Source: Thalassoglobus neptunius (GTDB lineage Bacteria > Planctomycetota > Planctomycetia > Planctomycetales > Planctomycetaceae). From it: DNA of 64,000 bases. Of this stretch, positions 16,852 through 25,575 are shown in pieces. Position numbers and translations under genes: made by a program. Within the stretch, counting starts at the first letter, position 1. Every line of letters starts with the position of its first letter. The notes beneath the pieces are model-generated. The model was not told the DNA's origin, made no database searches, and worked only from the letters and a program-made list of their open reading frames with translations. The DNA is taken from contig NZ_SIHI01000001.1 of NCBI RefSeq assembly GCF_007859735.1, forward strand, positions 2,309,249 to 2,373,248. Reading direction: 5' to 3'.

Positions 16852-17601
16852 ATGTGTTGGAGAACTATCGCTCCTTGCTTCACTCTCCTCTTTCTTGCAA
16901 CGAGTTCGGTCAGAGCGCAACCATTTCCTGCACCCGCCAGCGGATGTAATGAGTGTCAGCAGTCACAGGTGATCGCCCCCGCTGGTCCTGTGATGATGCC
17001 GCAGTATTCGGTCTCTCCCATGCCATACATGGCACCCGCGCCCTACTGCGGCCCTGTCCCGCTCGCATGCCGACCGAAACACAAGCATTGCCCGCTGAGA
17101 GGCATCGGCCTGGGTTGCCGACCATGTCCGCTCCTGTGCCCGTTGCGAGCAATCGCTCCTTGCGGCCCATGGGGTCCACCCGCGTACTGCCCACCTTATC
17201 CCGTCGTGCCGTACACACCTGTCGTTCCCTATGGAGCCACAGTTCCATACACACCAGCACCAGTCATGTCCGCACCGACGATGAGCCCGGTCATTTCTCC
17301 TGTGCCGTCTTCGTCGTACCCGACAGTTCCAAGCAATGGAACAATGACCGCTCCGACCGGAGATGTCTCATCAACAGGGACTCAATATTTTCAATATGAA
17401 AACCGGTCACCTTTGAGCGTTCCAAACCCCTATCTCGACTCCGCGACGGCGCCACAGGATTGGACACCGGTTCATCAAAGAACCGCAGCTTCGGGCTCCG
17501 ATGCGACCTCAATGTACAACCCGACGCGAACACCTCAGAACAGCCCGAAATTTTCACAAGCACCAGCAAGCGTGCTTCAAGCGAATCGATTCTATCGCTA
17601 G
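16852..17601 (+). CDS. Secreted Cys/Pro-rich protein, 249 aa
   Basis: The start at 16852 gives a signal peptide (MCWRTIAPCFTLLFLATSSVRAQ). An upstream extension to 16648 has no matching features. The mature protein is unusual: a Cys-rich part (CNECQQ, CRPKHKHC, GLGCRPCPLLCPL, CGPWGPPAYCPPY) followed by repeated PY/VPY units (PYPVVPYTPVVPYG), then a Thr/Ser/Pro-rich tail. It may be an envelope or stalk/wall structural protein stabilised by disulfides; planctomycete cell-wall proteins are Cys-rich, but I cannot assign it. A repeat copy begins at its stop codon. Confidence 0.68.
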   Translation: MCWRTIAPCFTLLFLATSSVRAQPFPAPASGCNECQQSQVIAPAGPVMMPQYSVSPMPYMAPAPYCGPVPLACRPKHKHCPLRGIGLGCRPCPLLCPLRAIAPCGPWGPPAYCPPYPVVPYTPVVPYGATVPYTPAPVMSAPTMSPVISPVPSSSYPTVPSNGTMTAPTGDVSSTGTQYFQYENRSPLSVPNPYLDSATAPQDWTPVHQRTAASGSDATSMYNPTRTPQNSPKFSQAPASVLQANRFYR

Positions 17602-17711
17602 AGCAAGTTTCTCTTTCCTGTGCACTCGCTTGAACACTTTCATCAGGTCAAAGGCTGAGTTTGCTCATGCGAGTGAGTGCAAACCAAAACCAAAAAGTGG
17701 CCTGATGCGAT
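17600..17711 (+). repeat. Dispersed intergenic element, full copy (A)
   Basis: It runs from the stop codon of the Cys/Pro-rich gene. Landmarks are TAGAGCAAGTTTCTC, TGTGCACTCGCTTGAAC, GAGTTTGCTCATGCGAGTGA and GTGCAAACCAAA. GCACTCGC and GCGAGTGAGTGC are near-inverted and could pair. The same series of blocks recurs near 27.5 and 53.1 kb. Confidence 0.82.
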
Positions 17712-17774
17712 ACTGTTCTTCCCTGTACGAACACCTGGACGGTTCCTCCCAGTCCGGTATGCGTACAAACGAAA

Positions 17775-17808
17775 CAACCGAGTTGCGTCATCGAACGCAA
17801 CTCGGTTG
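17775..17808 (-). terminator. Strong stem-loop terminator for the mqnD-like gene
   Basis: A 14-bp perfect stem CAACCGAGTTGCGT / ACGCAACTCGGTTG encloses a 6-nt loop. It lies 25 bp downstream of the minus-strand stop at 17833, and on that strand is followed by GTTTCGTTTG. Confidence 0.7.
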
Positions 17809-17832
17809 AACGTTGTGGAACGTTACTGAAAA

Positions 17833-18744
17833 CTACTCACCGGAAATGAATTCCAGTTTGACAGGATTCGGAATAATCCCCGCTTCGAATCCTTCTTGAA
17901 GCAATCGGGCAACTGCTTCTCGTCCACGCTCACCGAAATCGAGCGTCCAGTCGTTGACGTACATCCCAACGAACTTGTCCGCTTTGGCATGATCAAGGTC
18001 TCGGCCATACTGCAGTGCGTGCTCGAGTGCTTCTTCGCGATAGTCGAGCCCATACTGAATGCTCTCTTTGAGCAGCTTCGTCACTTCGTTCATCTTCGTC
18101 TCGCCAAGATCCTTGCGGATTGCATTGGCACCGAGTGGAAGTGGAAGTCCGGTCCTCTCCATCCACCACTCGCCCAGATCGACGACAAGACTCAACCCCT
18201 GATCGCCGTACGTCAATTGACCTTCGTGAATGATGAGCCCGGCATCCGCCTCACCCCGTTCGACGACGTTCAAGATTTCATCAAATGGGTAAACTTCGTA
18301 GGTGAAGGTCCCGCAATCACCGGATGTGTGCGACTCTTTCGTCGACGTCTGCGGCTTTCCTCCCAGACAGAGGTTCAATGCCAGGAAAGCTGTTGTGAGA
18401 GTTCCCGGAACGGCAATTTTCTTGCCTTGAAGCTCAGCAATACTCGACTCGCCGCGAGTCACCACCATCGGGCCATAATTGTCCCCCATGCTGGCTCCGC
18501 AGGCGCACAAAGCGTAGGTATCTGTCAGATAAGCGTACCCATGCAGACTGACTGCCGTCAGTTCCAGTTCGGCAGCGAAAGCCCGGCGATTGAGCTTTTC
18601 GATATCCTGCAACTCGTGAGTGAAGAGATAGTCTCCGGTTTCGATTTTGTCGTTGGCGAGTGCGTGAAACATGAAGGCATCGTCCGGGTCCGGGCTGTGC
18701 CCAACATGAATTTCTGTCGTTTTTTCAGTCATTGCTGCACTCAT
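17833..18744 (-). CDS. MqnD-like protein (1,4-dihydroxy-6-naphthoate synthase, futalosine menaquinone pathway)
   Basis: A 303-aa protein with a periplasmic-binding-protein-like fold. The N-terminal HSPDPDDAFMFHAL (16-29) is characteristic of MqnD. The mid region GKKIAVPGTLTTAFLALNL and DEILNVVERGEADAGLIIHEGQLTY are typical of the MqnA/MqnD family. In the futalosine route MqnD converts cyclic de-hypoxanthine futalosine to 1,4-dihydroxy-6-naphthoate. It starts at ATG 18744. The FabI-like gene lies upstream on the same strand, 259 bp away, so cotranscription is uncertain. No other mqn gene is in the window. Confidence 0.8.
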   Translation of the reverse strand: MSAAMTEKTTEIHVGHSPDPDDAFMFHALANDKIETGDYLFTHELQDIEKLNRRAFAAELELTAVSLHGYAYLTDTYALCACGASMGDNYGPMVVTRGESSIAELQGKKIAVPGTLTTAFLALNLCLGGKPQTSTKESHTSGDCGTFTYEVYPFDEILNVVERGEADAGLIIHEGQLTYGDQGLSLVVDLGEWWMERTGLPLPLGANAIRKDLGETKMNEVTKLLKESIQYGLDYREEALEHALQYGRDLDHAKADKFVGMYVNDWTLDFGERGREAVARLLQEGFEAGIIPNPVKLEFISGE

Positions 18745-19003
18745 TCAACCATTCCGATTTGAGGGATAACTCCAACCATGTCATTCGGTGGATTCAGCAG
18801 CTTCTGCAATCGAAGCAGCCGACATTTCGAAGCACGTGAAGAGCAACTCATGGAGAAGCCTTCGTAATTTTTCGGGAATCCAACCGACCTTATTGTGAGC
18901 AGACTTCGGTTTCAAGCTCACGCGATCTCTGATCTCAACACCGAGGAAACCGCAGCGAAAGCCGATCTTTCACCGCACGTTTCAAAGAATTCTCCCCGGA
19001 ACA

Positions 19004-19813
19004 CTAACCACCTTGATCCACTGCATTCTTGACGATCTGCTCGTCGAAGTAATTTGTTTCCATTCCCGCATCAATCACCAATCCCTGACAATTGATTCCC
19101 GACGACCGAGGACTCACCAGAAACGCCACCGTGTTGGCGACTTCAGCGGTCTGAACGGCTTGCTTTCGAAGTGTCGCTTGCTCGGCGAACAGATACGAAT
19201 CGACATACCCGGGAATGCCGGCCGAAGCAGAGGTTTTCAGAAGCCCCGGGCAAACCGCATTAAATCGAACCTTTGAAAACCCGGAGAAAGACTTGGCGAG
19301 AAAACAGATCGACGAATCCAGAGCCGCTTTCACCGGTGCCATGTATCCGTAGTTCTCCGCTGCCATTCGAGTCGTGGAAATCGAAATCGTCACCACACTC
19401 CCAGATGAGGGATCGAGGATCTCGCGAAACGCATTGCACGTCGCAATCAACGAAAAACAGGAAATATCGACCGCCTGCAGAAATGCGCTGCGAGGTGTCT
19501 CGTGAAAAGGAAGCCATCCCGCTGAGTAGTCCGCAAACGCGATGGAATGAACAAGCCCTTGAATCTGAGAGCGATCTTTCGCCAGGGACTCCGCAAGTCG
19601 ATCAATCTCCTCCTGATGTTCGACATCACAAACATAGATCGGAGCATCACCCACAAGCTTCCGAAGACTCTCCCGGCGCTGTTCGCTGCGAACAGAATAG
19701 AGAACGTCAGCGCCGAAGTCGGACAACAGCTTTCCCACATGAAATGCAACGCTCTTCCGATTCGCAGCTCCCATCACCAATACTGATTTGCCAGCTAGAT
19801 CCAGAAAATCCAT
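19004..19813 (-). CDS. FabI-like short-chain dehydrogenase/reductase
   Basis: The ATG at 19813 ([20 protein letters not shown]) matches the N-terminus of enoyl-ACP reductases (GxANxxS cofactor loop), preferred to a TTG at 19831. The catalytic segment [14 protein letters not shown] keeps the Tyr-x6-Lys pair. However, the second tyrosine normally present ten residues earlier in FabI is replaced ([12 protein letters not shown]), so it may be a paralogue with a different substrate rather than the fatty-acid enoyl reductase. C-terminal GLVIDAG and MET resemble the FabI end. About 269 aa, normal length. proB is upstream on the same strand. Confidence 0.7.
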   Translation of the reverse strand: MDFLDLAGKSVLVMGAANRKSVAFHVGKLLSDFGADVLYSVRSEQRRESLRKLVGDAPIYVCDVEHQEEIDRLAESLAKDRSQIQGLVHSIAFADYSAGWLPFHETPRSAFLQAVDISCFSLIATCNAFREILDPSSGSVVTISISTTRMAAENYGYMAPVKAALDSSICFLAKSFSGFSKVRFNAVCPGLLKTSASAGIPGYVDSYLFAEQATLRKQAVQTAEVANTVAFLVSPRSSGINCQGLVIDAGMETNYFDEQIVKNAVDQGG

Positions 19814-19980
19814 CCGTATTATCCATTTCAAATGCGTGCCTCTGACAAAGCGACCTCAATTCTGCATGGCCGAAAGACACAATCCACAAATTTACGAGAG
19901 CGTTTTCGAAACTGCGATCTCGTCAACAACCGACACGCAAAACCACCACGTGAACAATGAAGAACGTTCCCCGCGATCAC

Positions 19981-21129
19981 TCATCGAATGACGCAGAGAT
20001 TGTCACGATGAATCACCTCAACATACGGGACGGATCCCATCATCTCTTCCAGTTCTTCCGTTCTGCGTCGAGCAATTCGACTCACCAATTCCGAGTTGTA
20101 ATTCGTGAGCCCCCGCGCGAACTCATGACCTGATTCATCGGTCAACGAAACAAGTTCACCCCGATTGAAGCTTCCGGAAACTTTTGTGACTCCAATCGGA
20201 AGCAATGACTTCCCGCGATGACGAACGGCATTCACAGCCCCGGCATCGAGCTCGAGTGTTCCATGCGGAGTCACCGTAAAACCAATCCATCGTTTCCATG
20301 CTGGAATCAACGGTCCCTGTGCAGTGAACAGGGTCCCAATGTCTTCACCGTTGAGAATTTCCTCGAGGACATTTTCATTCCGCCCGTTCGCAATAATCAC
20401 ACATCCCCCAACAGACGTTGCGACCTGAACGGAATCGAGCTTCGACTGCATTCCTCCTGTTCCACGCGAACTCTTGATCTCTTTCGCCAGCGACAAAATC
20501 TTCTCGTCGACCGAACTGATTCTCGAGATCCGCTGGCTTTCGGGATCACGAGGATCGCCATCGTAAAGTCCGTCGACGACAGACAGAATCACGAGCAGCG
20601 GCGATTCCAACAGATTGCTGACCATGGCCGCGAGTCGATCATTGTCACCGAATTTGATCTCCCGCACACTCACCGTGTCATTCTCGTTGACAATCGGCAC
20701 GACTCCATATTCGAAGAGCGTGTTGAGAGTGTTCCGAACGTTGAGATAGCGATCGCGATTCCGAAAATCGTTCGCGGTGAGGAGCATCTGGGCTGCGTGG
20801 TAACCAAATTCCTGAAGAGCTTCATCGTAAGCCCGAATCAGACTCGCCTGCCCTGCCGCAGCGGCTGCCTGCAAGTGAGGAAGATCCGTCGGTCGACCCG
20901 GAAGTCCGAGAAGACCAATCCCAGCTCCGACCGCTCCACTCGAAACGACGAGAACTCGCCGCCCGGTTGATCGAATCAAGTGAATCTGACGAGCGAGCGC
21001 GCGGACACGATCGACGTCCAACCGGTCATCATCTCGGGAAAGGACATTCGTCCCCACTTTGACCACGACGATGCGTGCATTCGCAACGACTTCCTGTCGC
21101 ACAAGATCTTGCATGAATTCCGTTTTCAT
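19981..21129 (-). CDS. proB: Glutamate 5-kinase
   Basis: ProB phosphorylates L-glutamate with ATP, the first step of proline synthesis. The 382-aa protein has the amino-acid-kinase fold ([10 protein letters not shown] near residue 20, [37 protein letters not shown]) and a C-terminal PUA domain (about 290-370). This is the complete two-domain form found in many bacteria. The start is an ATG at 21129; a second ATG at 21114 is possible. No proA is next to it. Confidence 0.94.
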   Translation of the reverse strand: MKTEFMQDLVRQEVVANARIVVVKVGTNVLSRDDDRLDVDRVRALARQIHLIRSTGRRVLVVSSGAVGAGIGLLGLPGRPTDLPHLQAAAAAGQASLIRAYDEALQEFGYHAAQMLLTANDFRNRDRYLNVRNTLNTLFEYGVVPIVNENDTVSVREIKFGDNDRLAAMVSNLLESPLLVILSVVDGLYDGDPRDPESQRISRISSVDEKILSLAKEIKSSRGTGGMQSKLDSVQVATSVGGCVIIANGRNENVLEEILNGEDIGTLFTAQGPLIPAWKRWIGFTVTPHGTLELDAGAVNAVRHRGKSLLPIGVTKVSGSFNRGELVSLTDESGHEFARGLTNYNSELVSRIARRRTEELEEMMGSVPYVEVIHRDNLCVIR

Positions 21130-21257
21130 CCAGTTTGAAACAGGTCCTCAAGTTCTGTATCTGCATCGCAACAGTCGACTCAACGTTGCGACTGCAAAGA
21201 GAAGTTCGATAGAGGCAAGAGCCGGTCAATCACTAAAGCCAGGCACACGAACGAAGG

Positions 21258-21788
21258 CTACTCGTCTTCTGAATACGGGAGTCCGTTCTCTTCGTGAAGA
21301 CGTTTCTTCTCTTCGCGGTCCTCGAGAATCGTGACGGTGCCGTTGGTCTCGTCATACGCATAGACCTGCCAAGGATAAAGCCCCTTCATGTTGTTCGGGT
21401 TCAACCGAACCTGTTCATCGAATTCCTCGAACGTCAACGGCTTGGGGTCTTCGGAACTATCAATCGAATTCGCGAACGACGAAAGCTTCGCGTTGTACTC
21501 CATCGTCGCTTTGTTCAATCGTGACGTGGCAGCGAAATGCGATTGTGTGACAGCAGTCAGATAATCTCCCGCGTTGGTTTCGTTGGAAACCTCGACGAGA
21601 TTCGGGTTCTCTTCAAGAGCTTTATTCTTGTCGACAATTTTCCATTCGAGTTTTGAAAACCCTTGCGGCTTCTTTTCGACAGGTTCTTGCTGAACAGCTT
21701 CGGGAGAATCGGCGGTGGAATCAGAACTGGGCGCTTTTTCACAGCCTCCCAGAAAACAGATTGTCAGGAGAGCGCAAGCGGTTCTCAT
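21258..21788 (-). CDS. Lipoprotein, 176 aa
   Basis: With the ATG at 21788 the protein starts MRTACALLTICFLGGC, a clean lipobox with Cys16. An open extension to 21815 would place charged residues before it. The mature part is acidic and Lys/Glu-rich without a known domain; the segment LTAVTQSHFAATSRLNKATMEYN is helical. It precedes proB on the same strand, 128 bp away. Function unknown; likely anchored in the envelope. Confidence 0.72.
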   Translation of the reverse strand: MRTACALLTICFLGGCEKAPSSDSTADSPEAVQQEPVEKKPQGFSKLEWKIVDKNKALEENPNLVEVSNETNAGDYLTAVTQSHFAATSRLNKATMEYNAKLSSFANSIDSSEDPKPLTFEEFDEQVRLNPNNMKGLYPWQVYAYDETNGTVTILEDREEKKRLHEENGLPYSEDE

Positions 21789-22045
21789 GGAATAATCTCT
21801 GTCGAATTTCAACAACGTTGGCTCAAGACACCCTGAACCCTTCCCTTATTATGGATCGATTGCGTCGAGCCTTCAATAAGCTGATCTCTGATTCTGAGGG
21901 AGTGCATTGAATTCGCAATGACGAAATTCGGCCGGACCCCTCATCTCTGGTTGATCAATCTCAAGGAATCGAAGTCGAGGCTTCCCGCCTCCTCGCATCA
22001 AAATCGACTGGTGCGGAAAACTTGACCGATCACCCGCCATTCGTG

Positions 22046-22516
22046 ATGATGAACAATGGTCCCTCTTCTTTGCACTCGCAGACGGAACTCAATATGCCAG
22101 GCGAGTTTTTCAATTCATCCGGGAAGCCGAACGGCTCGATTCTGGCATCGACGTTCGTCCTCCTGACCGGCGCCATCGGGCTGCTTTTCGTCATTGCAGT
22201 CACCGGGGGAGATCCGTACACAACCATCGTCAGCGGAATTATCACCTTCGTCGGCCTTTGCCTGCTTGTTTTCCTGATCCGCGCGACGTCGTCATTCAGC
22301 CCCAAAAACGTCTACAACTGGGTCTTCAGCAAACAAGCCCGGCCCGAGCATGAATACGAACCACGACGCGCGGAAAGATCTTCCCGCTCTTACGGAGGCA
22401 ACCGCCCTCCGAATGCCGAAGAACTGCGGGACATGAAAGATGGGCTGAGAAACTGGGTCCCTTCCAACGTCTCGAAGAACTCGAAAACAACGCGTCGAAA
22501 TCGACCGGAAGCGTAA
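22046..22516 (+). CDS. Small membrane protein, two TM segments
   Basis: The ATG at 22046 is chosen over the TTG at 22022. The roughly 156-aa protein has two hydrophobic helices (ASTFVLLTGAIGLLFVIAV and TTIVSGIITFVGLCLLVFLI) and a basic, Arg/Ser/Asn-rich cytoplasmic tail (RRAERSSRSYGGNRPPNAEE). No domain is recognised. It is convergent with csrA and divergent from the lipoprotein gene. It is probably a genuine phylum-specific gene. Confidence 0.62.
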   Translation: MMNNGPSSLHSQTELNMPGEFFNSSGKPNGSILASTFVLLTGAIGLLFVIAVTGGDPYTTIVSGIITFVGLCLLVFLIRATSSFSPKNVYNWVFSKQARPEHEYEPRRAERSSRSYGGNRPPNAEELRDMKDGLRNWVPSNVSKNSKTTRRNRPEA

Positions 22517-22809
22517 ATAGACTGGCTTCAGGCGGTGAAAACGAGCAGCAGGAATTCCACCGAAAACGTGTTCACTTCAGGAACACCGTCGCATTCCGGG
22601 CTCAAGAATAGAATTGCGACTTCAGGAATTACGAATAGAACGGGCCTCGAAAACCTTCATTGATTCACAGAAAGCCCCGCGCTGGGAACTGCCGCCCACA
22701 CGCATTCGCCCAAGAAACAACAAAGCCCCCGCGTTCAACAAAGCGAAATCGACATACGGTTTGGTCGACTCCGTTTGCCCGGGTTTTCGAAATCAAACTC
22801 ACCGATACT

Positions 22810-23013
22810 CTACTGAGCGGCGAGCTTTTGATTCTTCTTTTCAAGTTCAGCGGGCGAGCCCTCACCGTCGCAGAGTTCATCGCGAACGATGTTCATCTCG
22901 CGAGGAGCATCAATTCCGATACGAACAGTGTTTGGGCCGATGCGAACAACCGTGACCGCAATGTCTTCACCGATCAGGATGCGCTCACCGGGTTTTCTTG
23001 AGAGAACCAACAT
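22810..23013 (-). CDS. csrA: Carbon storage regulator CsrA
   Basis: A 67-aa RNA-binding regulator beginning MLVLSRKPGERILIGEDI, with the conserved beta-strand pattern VTVVRIGPNTVRIGIDAPRE and a slightly extended charged tail. CsrA dimers bind GGA motifs in mRNA leaders and block or stabilise translation. Its own ribosome-binding region, AGGAAGGAAA ending 7 nt before the ATG, contains two GGA motifs and could be an autoregulatory site (inference). The small hypothetical gene at 23188-23463 lies upstream on the same strand. Confidence 0.95.
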   Translation of the reverse strand: MLVLSRKPGERILIGEDIAVTVVRIGPNTVRIGIDAPREMNIVRDELCDGEGSPAELEKKNQKLAAQ

Positions 23014-23187
23014 AGTGTGGTTTCCTTCCTGTGGGAGTCTCGTTCAAGGAGCGGCTTCCTGCCGCGTCTGGCGCCATCAAAACGAGCATGACATCACAAC
23101 GATACCAGCATCCAAACGAGTTGTCCAGCACCCAACACCCAATAAGACAGCTGCCCACTTTTCAGGCACTGCCACGCTGCACAACTT

Positions 23188-23463
23188 TTAGGCACCCTGA
23201 GCCCCTTGGAACCCGAGGCTCTTCAGCCCCGCAAGCGGTTCGGTATCCGTCATCTTAACTGCCGTAATGGCAGAGAATGCGAGGACGACTTTTCTCGCTC
23301 CGGAGGTATCCGGCCTCTCGCGCTCGAACGCGACGAGCCCCTCGGAAGTCAGAAATTCACGAAACTCAATCGTCTCACCAGCAGCAGTGACCACCAGCCC
23401 CCGACGAGGCATTGATGTCGGCCAGTTTTCAAAGAGTTGCTGCCAAGCAAATGCAGTATCCAT
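23188..23463 (-). CDS. Hypothetical small protein, 91 aa
   Basis: Unrecognised. It begins MDTAFAWQQLFENWPTSMPR with a beta-rich centre (GLVVTAAGETIEFREFL, VVLAFSAITAVKMTD). There is no membrane segment. It sits upstream of csrA on the same strand, 174 bp away, and could be cotranscribed. Composition is like the neighbours. Confidence 0.6.
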   Translation of the reverse strand: MDTAFAWQQLFENWPTSMPRRGLVVTAAGETIEFREFLTSEGLVAFERERPDTSGARKVVLAFSAITAVKMTDTEPLAGLKSLGFQGAQGA

Positions 23464-23566
23464 CGATTCCCTTGATTTCGAACAAGTCCATACATGGAGT
23501 ATTCGTCGGAATCCGAGCCCGGAAGAGGAAGATTTGCTTCGCCGAAGAAATTATGGCAAGAAGAAA

Positions 23567-23596
23567 GGCGGCAACGATCGTAAAATCGTTGCCGCC
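23567..23596 (-). terminator. Stem-loop downstream of tRNA-Glu
   Basis: A 12-bp perfect stem GGCGGCAACGAT / ATCGTTGCCGCC with a 6-nt loop begins 9 bp after the 3' end of the tRNA gene. On the minus strand a T-rich run (CTTTCTTCTT) follows. Confidence 0.75.
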
Positions 23597-23604
23597 TGTT
23601 CAGG

Positions 23605-23677
23605 TGACCCCAACGGGATTTGAACCCGTGTTACTGGACTGAAAATCCAATGTCCTAGGCCGCTAGACGATGGGGCC
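23605..23677 (-). tRNA. tRNA-Glu (anticodon UUC)
   Basis: The minus strand folds as a complete 73-nt cloverleaf. The acceptor arm is GGCCCCA with TGGGGTC, the anticodon stem TTGGA/TCCAG holds the loop TTTTCAG (anticodon TTC), and the T arm ACGGGTTCAAATCCCGT is canonical. CCA is not encoded. A stem-loop terminator lies just downstream and a promoter-like pair just upstream. Confidence 0.95.
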
Positions 23678-23687
23678 AGCGAGACAT

Positions 23688-23715
23688 ACGGTATCGGCTG
23701 ATTCGACAATGTCAA
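23688..23715 (-). promoter_or_regulatory. Promoter of tRNA-Glu
   Basis: On the minus strand TTGACA (23710-23715) and TACCGT (23688-23693) are separated by 16 bp and end 10 bp before the mature tRNA 5' end. The -35 box overlaps the candidate ATG of the divergent kinase at 23709. Confidence 0.5.
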
Positions 23716-25421
23716 GCAGACCCATTCACGAAAATATCGCAAACTTCCAACAAAGTTCGAGGATCGCAGTGACACACCCGTCGGACACGCGAGATGACAG
23801 AATTGTTCGCATCCTGGACACACTTTTGCAAAAAATGCACAGCGAAAAAGCATTCAACCTCGAAAGAGAATTGGAAAAATTTCCAGATTTCGCTCAGGAA
23901 ATTCGTGAACTGTGGGCCACGATCATTGTTGCTGAGAATCTTCACTCCCCGATTTCTGATCCGGGCAAACACGAAGGCACCCCAACTCAATCTTCTGAAC
24001 TTCCTGAAATCAACGATTACGAATTGATCGCCGAAATTGGACGCGGCGGAATGGGTGTTGTCTATGAAGCACGACAGATTTCCCTCAATCGTACTGTCGC
24101 CATCAAAATGCTCCTGCAGGGAGCCTCAGCGACATCCATCAACCATTTTCGATTTCAGAGCGAAGCAAAATCCGCCGGCAGACTCGACCACCCGAATATT
24201 GTGTCGGTCTTCGAAACCGGGAACTCCGAGGGGCACCCGTTCTTTAGCATGCCCCTGATCAACGGAACCACTCTCGCCAAAAGAATTGCGGAAGGCCCTC
24301 TTTCAAATCGTGAGTGTGCCGAACTCATGATCCCCGTTTGCAGAGGGGTCGCCTACGCACATCGACAGGGAGTCCTTCACCGGGACCTCAAACCTTCCAA
24401 CATTCTGATCGATGAAACCGGTCGTCCTTTTGTTTCTGACTTTGGACTGGCGAAACGCTTTGACACCCCGTCTCTCACACATGGAGAGAATTCAGACACC
24501 CTCACTGAATCGGGCGCCATTCTTGGAACTCCAGGATACATGGCCCCCGAACAGGCAGCTGGGCAAAGAGAACAGGTCGGACTCGGAACCGATATCTACA
24601 GCCTCGGAGCAATTCTCTACGCATGCCTCACTGGTCGTGCTCCGTTTCAGTCAGCAACGCCCATTGACACTCTCATGATGATTCTTGAGCAGGACCCTCC
24701 CCTGCCGAGACTCCTCAATCCGGCCGTCGACACTGATCTCGAAATGATCGTATTGAAAGCGATGCAAAAGCCGGCGGACCTTCGCTACGCAACTGCCGAC
24801 TCACTTGCTGACGACCTGCAAGCTTTCCTCAATCACGAACCGGTCAGCGCCAGATCGTCGCACTTCTCGCAGGTGTTGAGCCGCGCATTTCGTTCAACTC
24901 ACCACATTAACGTCCTCGAGAACTGGGGGGTTTTATGGATGTGGCATGCAGCAGTCCTCCTGTTTCTCTGCCTGGCAACAGAAGCAGTCAGAAACAGCGG
25001 CATTCACTCCCGGATTCCCTATTTCGGACTTTGGACATTCGGCCTCGGCACGTGGGCTGTCATTTTCTGGAACCTTCGGCGGCGATCGGGACCGGTCACA
25101 TTCGTCGAACGACAAATCGCTCACGTCTGGGCAGCCAGTATGGCGTGCTCAACCGGACTGTTCGGAATTGAATACCTTCTCGACCTTCCAGCACTGACAC
25201 TCTCCCCGGTGCTCGCTTTGTTTGCCGGAGCCGTCTTCATCGCCAAAGCGGGAATTCTCTCCGGCGAGTTCTACATCCACGCCACGATTCTGTTTCTCAC
25301 TGCCATTCCGATGGCGATTTTCCCGCAGTACGCGCTCTCAATATTCGGAGTGATTTCCGCAGGAACATTTTTCCTCCCGGGTTGGAAATTTCATCGAATC
25401 AAACACCGAAGCGAAAGGTGA
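23709..25421 (+). CDS. Serine/threonine protein kinase with multi-pass membrane tail
   Basis: A bacterial Hanks-type kinase of about 570 aa. Residues 1-100 are helical and unassigned. The kinase domain (about 104-375) keeps the Gly loop GRGGMG (111-116), Lys133, HRDLKPSN (224-231), DFG (244-246) and APE (279-281), so it should be active. The C-terminal ~160 residues hold about five hydrophobic segments from WMWHAAVLLFLCLA onward. Start choice is uncertain: the ATG at 23709 sits inside the divergent tRNA promoter, while a GTG at 23769 has a good GAGG site 6 bp upstream. Planctomycetes encode many such kinases; targets are unknown. Confidence 0.88.
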   Translation: MSSRPIHENIANFQQSSRIAVTHPSDTRDDRIVRILDTLLQKMHSEKAFNLERELEKFPDFAQEIRELWATIIVAENLHSPISDPGKHEGTPTQSSELPEINDYELIAEIGRGGMGVVYEARQISLNRTVAIKMLLQGASATSINHFRFQSEAKSAGRLDHPNIVSVFETGNSEGHPFFSMPLINGTTLAKRIAEGPLSNRECAELMIPVCRGVAYAHRQGVLHRDLKPSNILIDETGRPFVSDFGLAKRFDTPSLTHGENSDTLTESGAILGTPGYMAPEQAAGQREQVGLGTDIYSLGAILYACLTGRAPFQSATPIDTLMMILEQDPPLPRLLNPAVDTDLEMIVLKAMQKPADLRYATADSLADDLQAFLNHEPVSARSSHFSQVLSRAFRSTHHINVLENWGVLWMWHAAVLLFLCLATEAVRNSGIHSRIPYFGLWTFGLGTWAVIFWNLRRRSGPVTFVERQIAHVWAASMACSTGLFGIEYLLDLPALTLSPVLALFAGAVFIAKAGILSGEFYIHATILFLTAIPMAIFPQYALSIFGVISAGTFFLPGWKFHRIKHRSER

Positions 25422-25575
25422 TCCTCTCCTGAATCAAAGCATTCCGTCGGAGTAATCGGAATTTTCGATAGCGTCAGAGCATTTCGAATTTCGTTCAAAT
25501 TCCTCTGATCCGAGCGAAGCTTCACTGTCGATACCGAAGAAGATTCTCTAGCTCATCACCAAAGGGGGGGATGTG

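Noticed and set aside
17896-18762. Plus-strand frame of 288 aa antisense to the MqnD-like gene
   Set aside because: No recognisable domain. The minus-strand protein has clear family motifs throughout.
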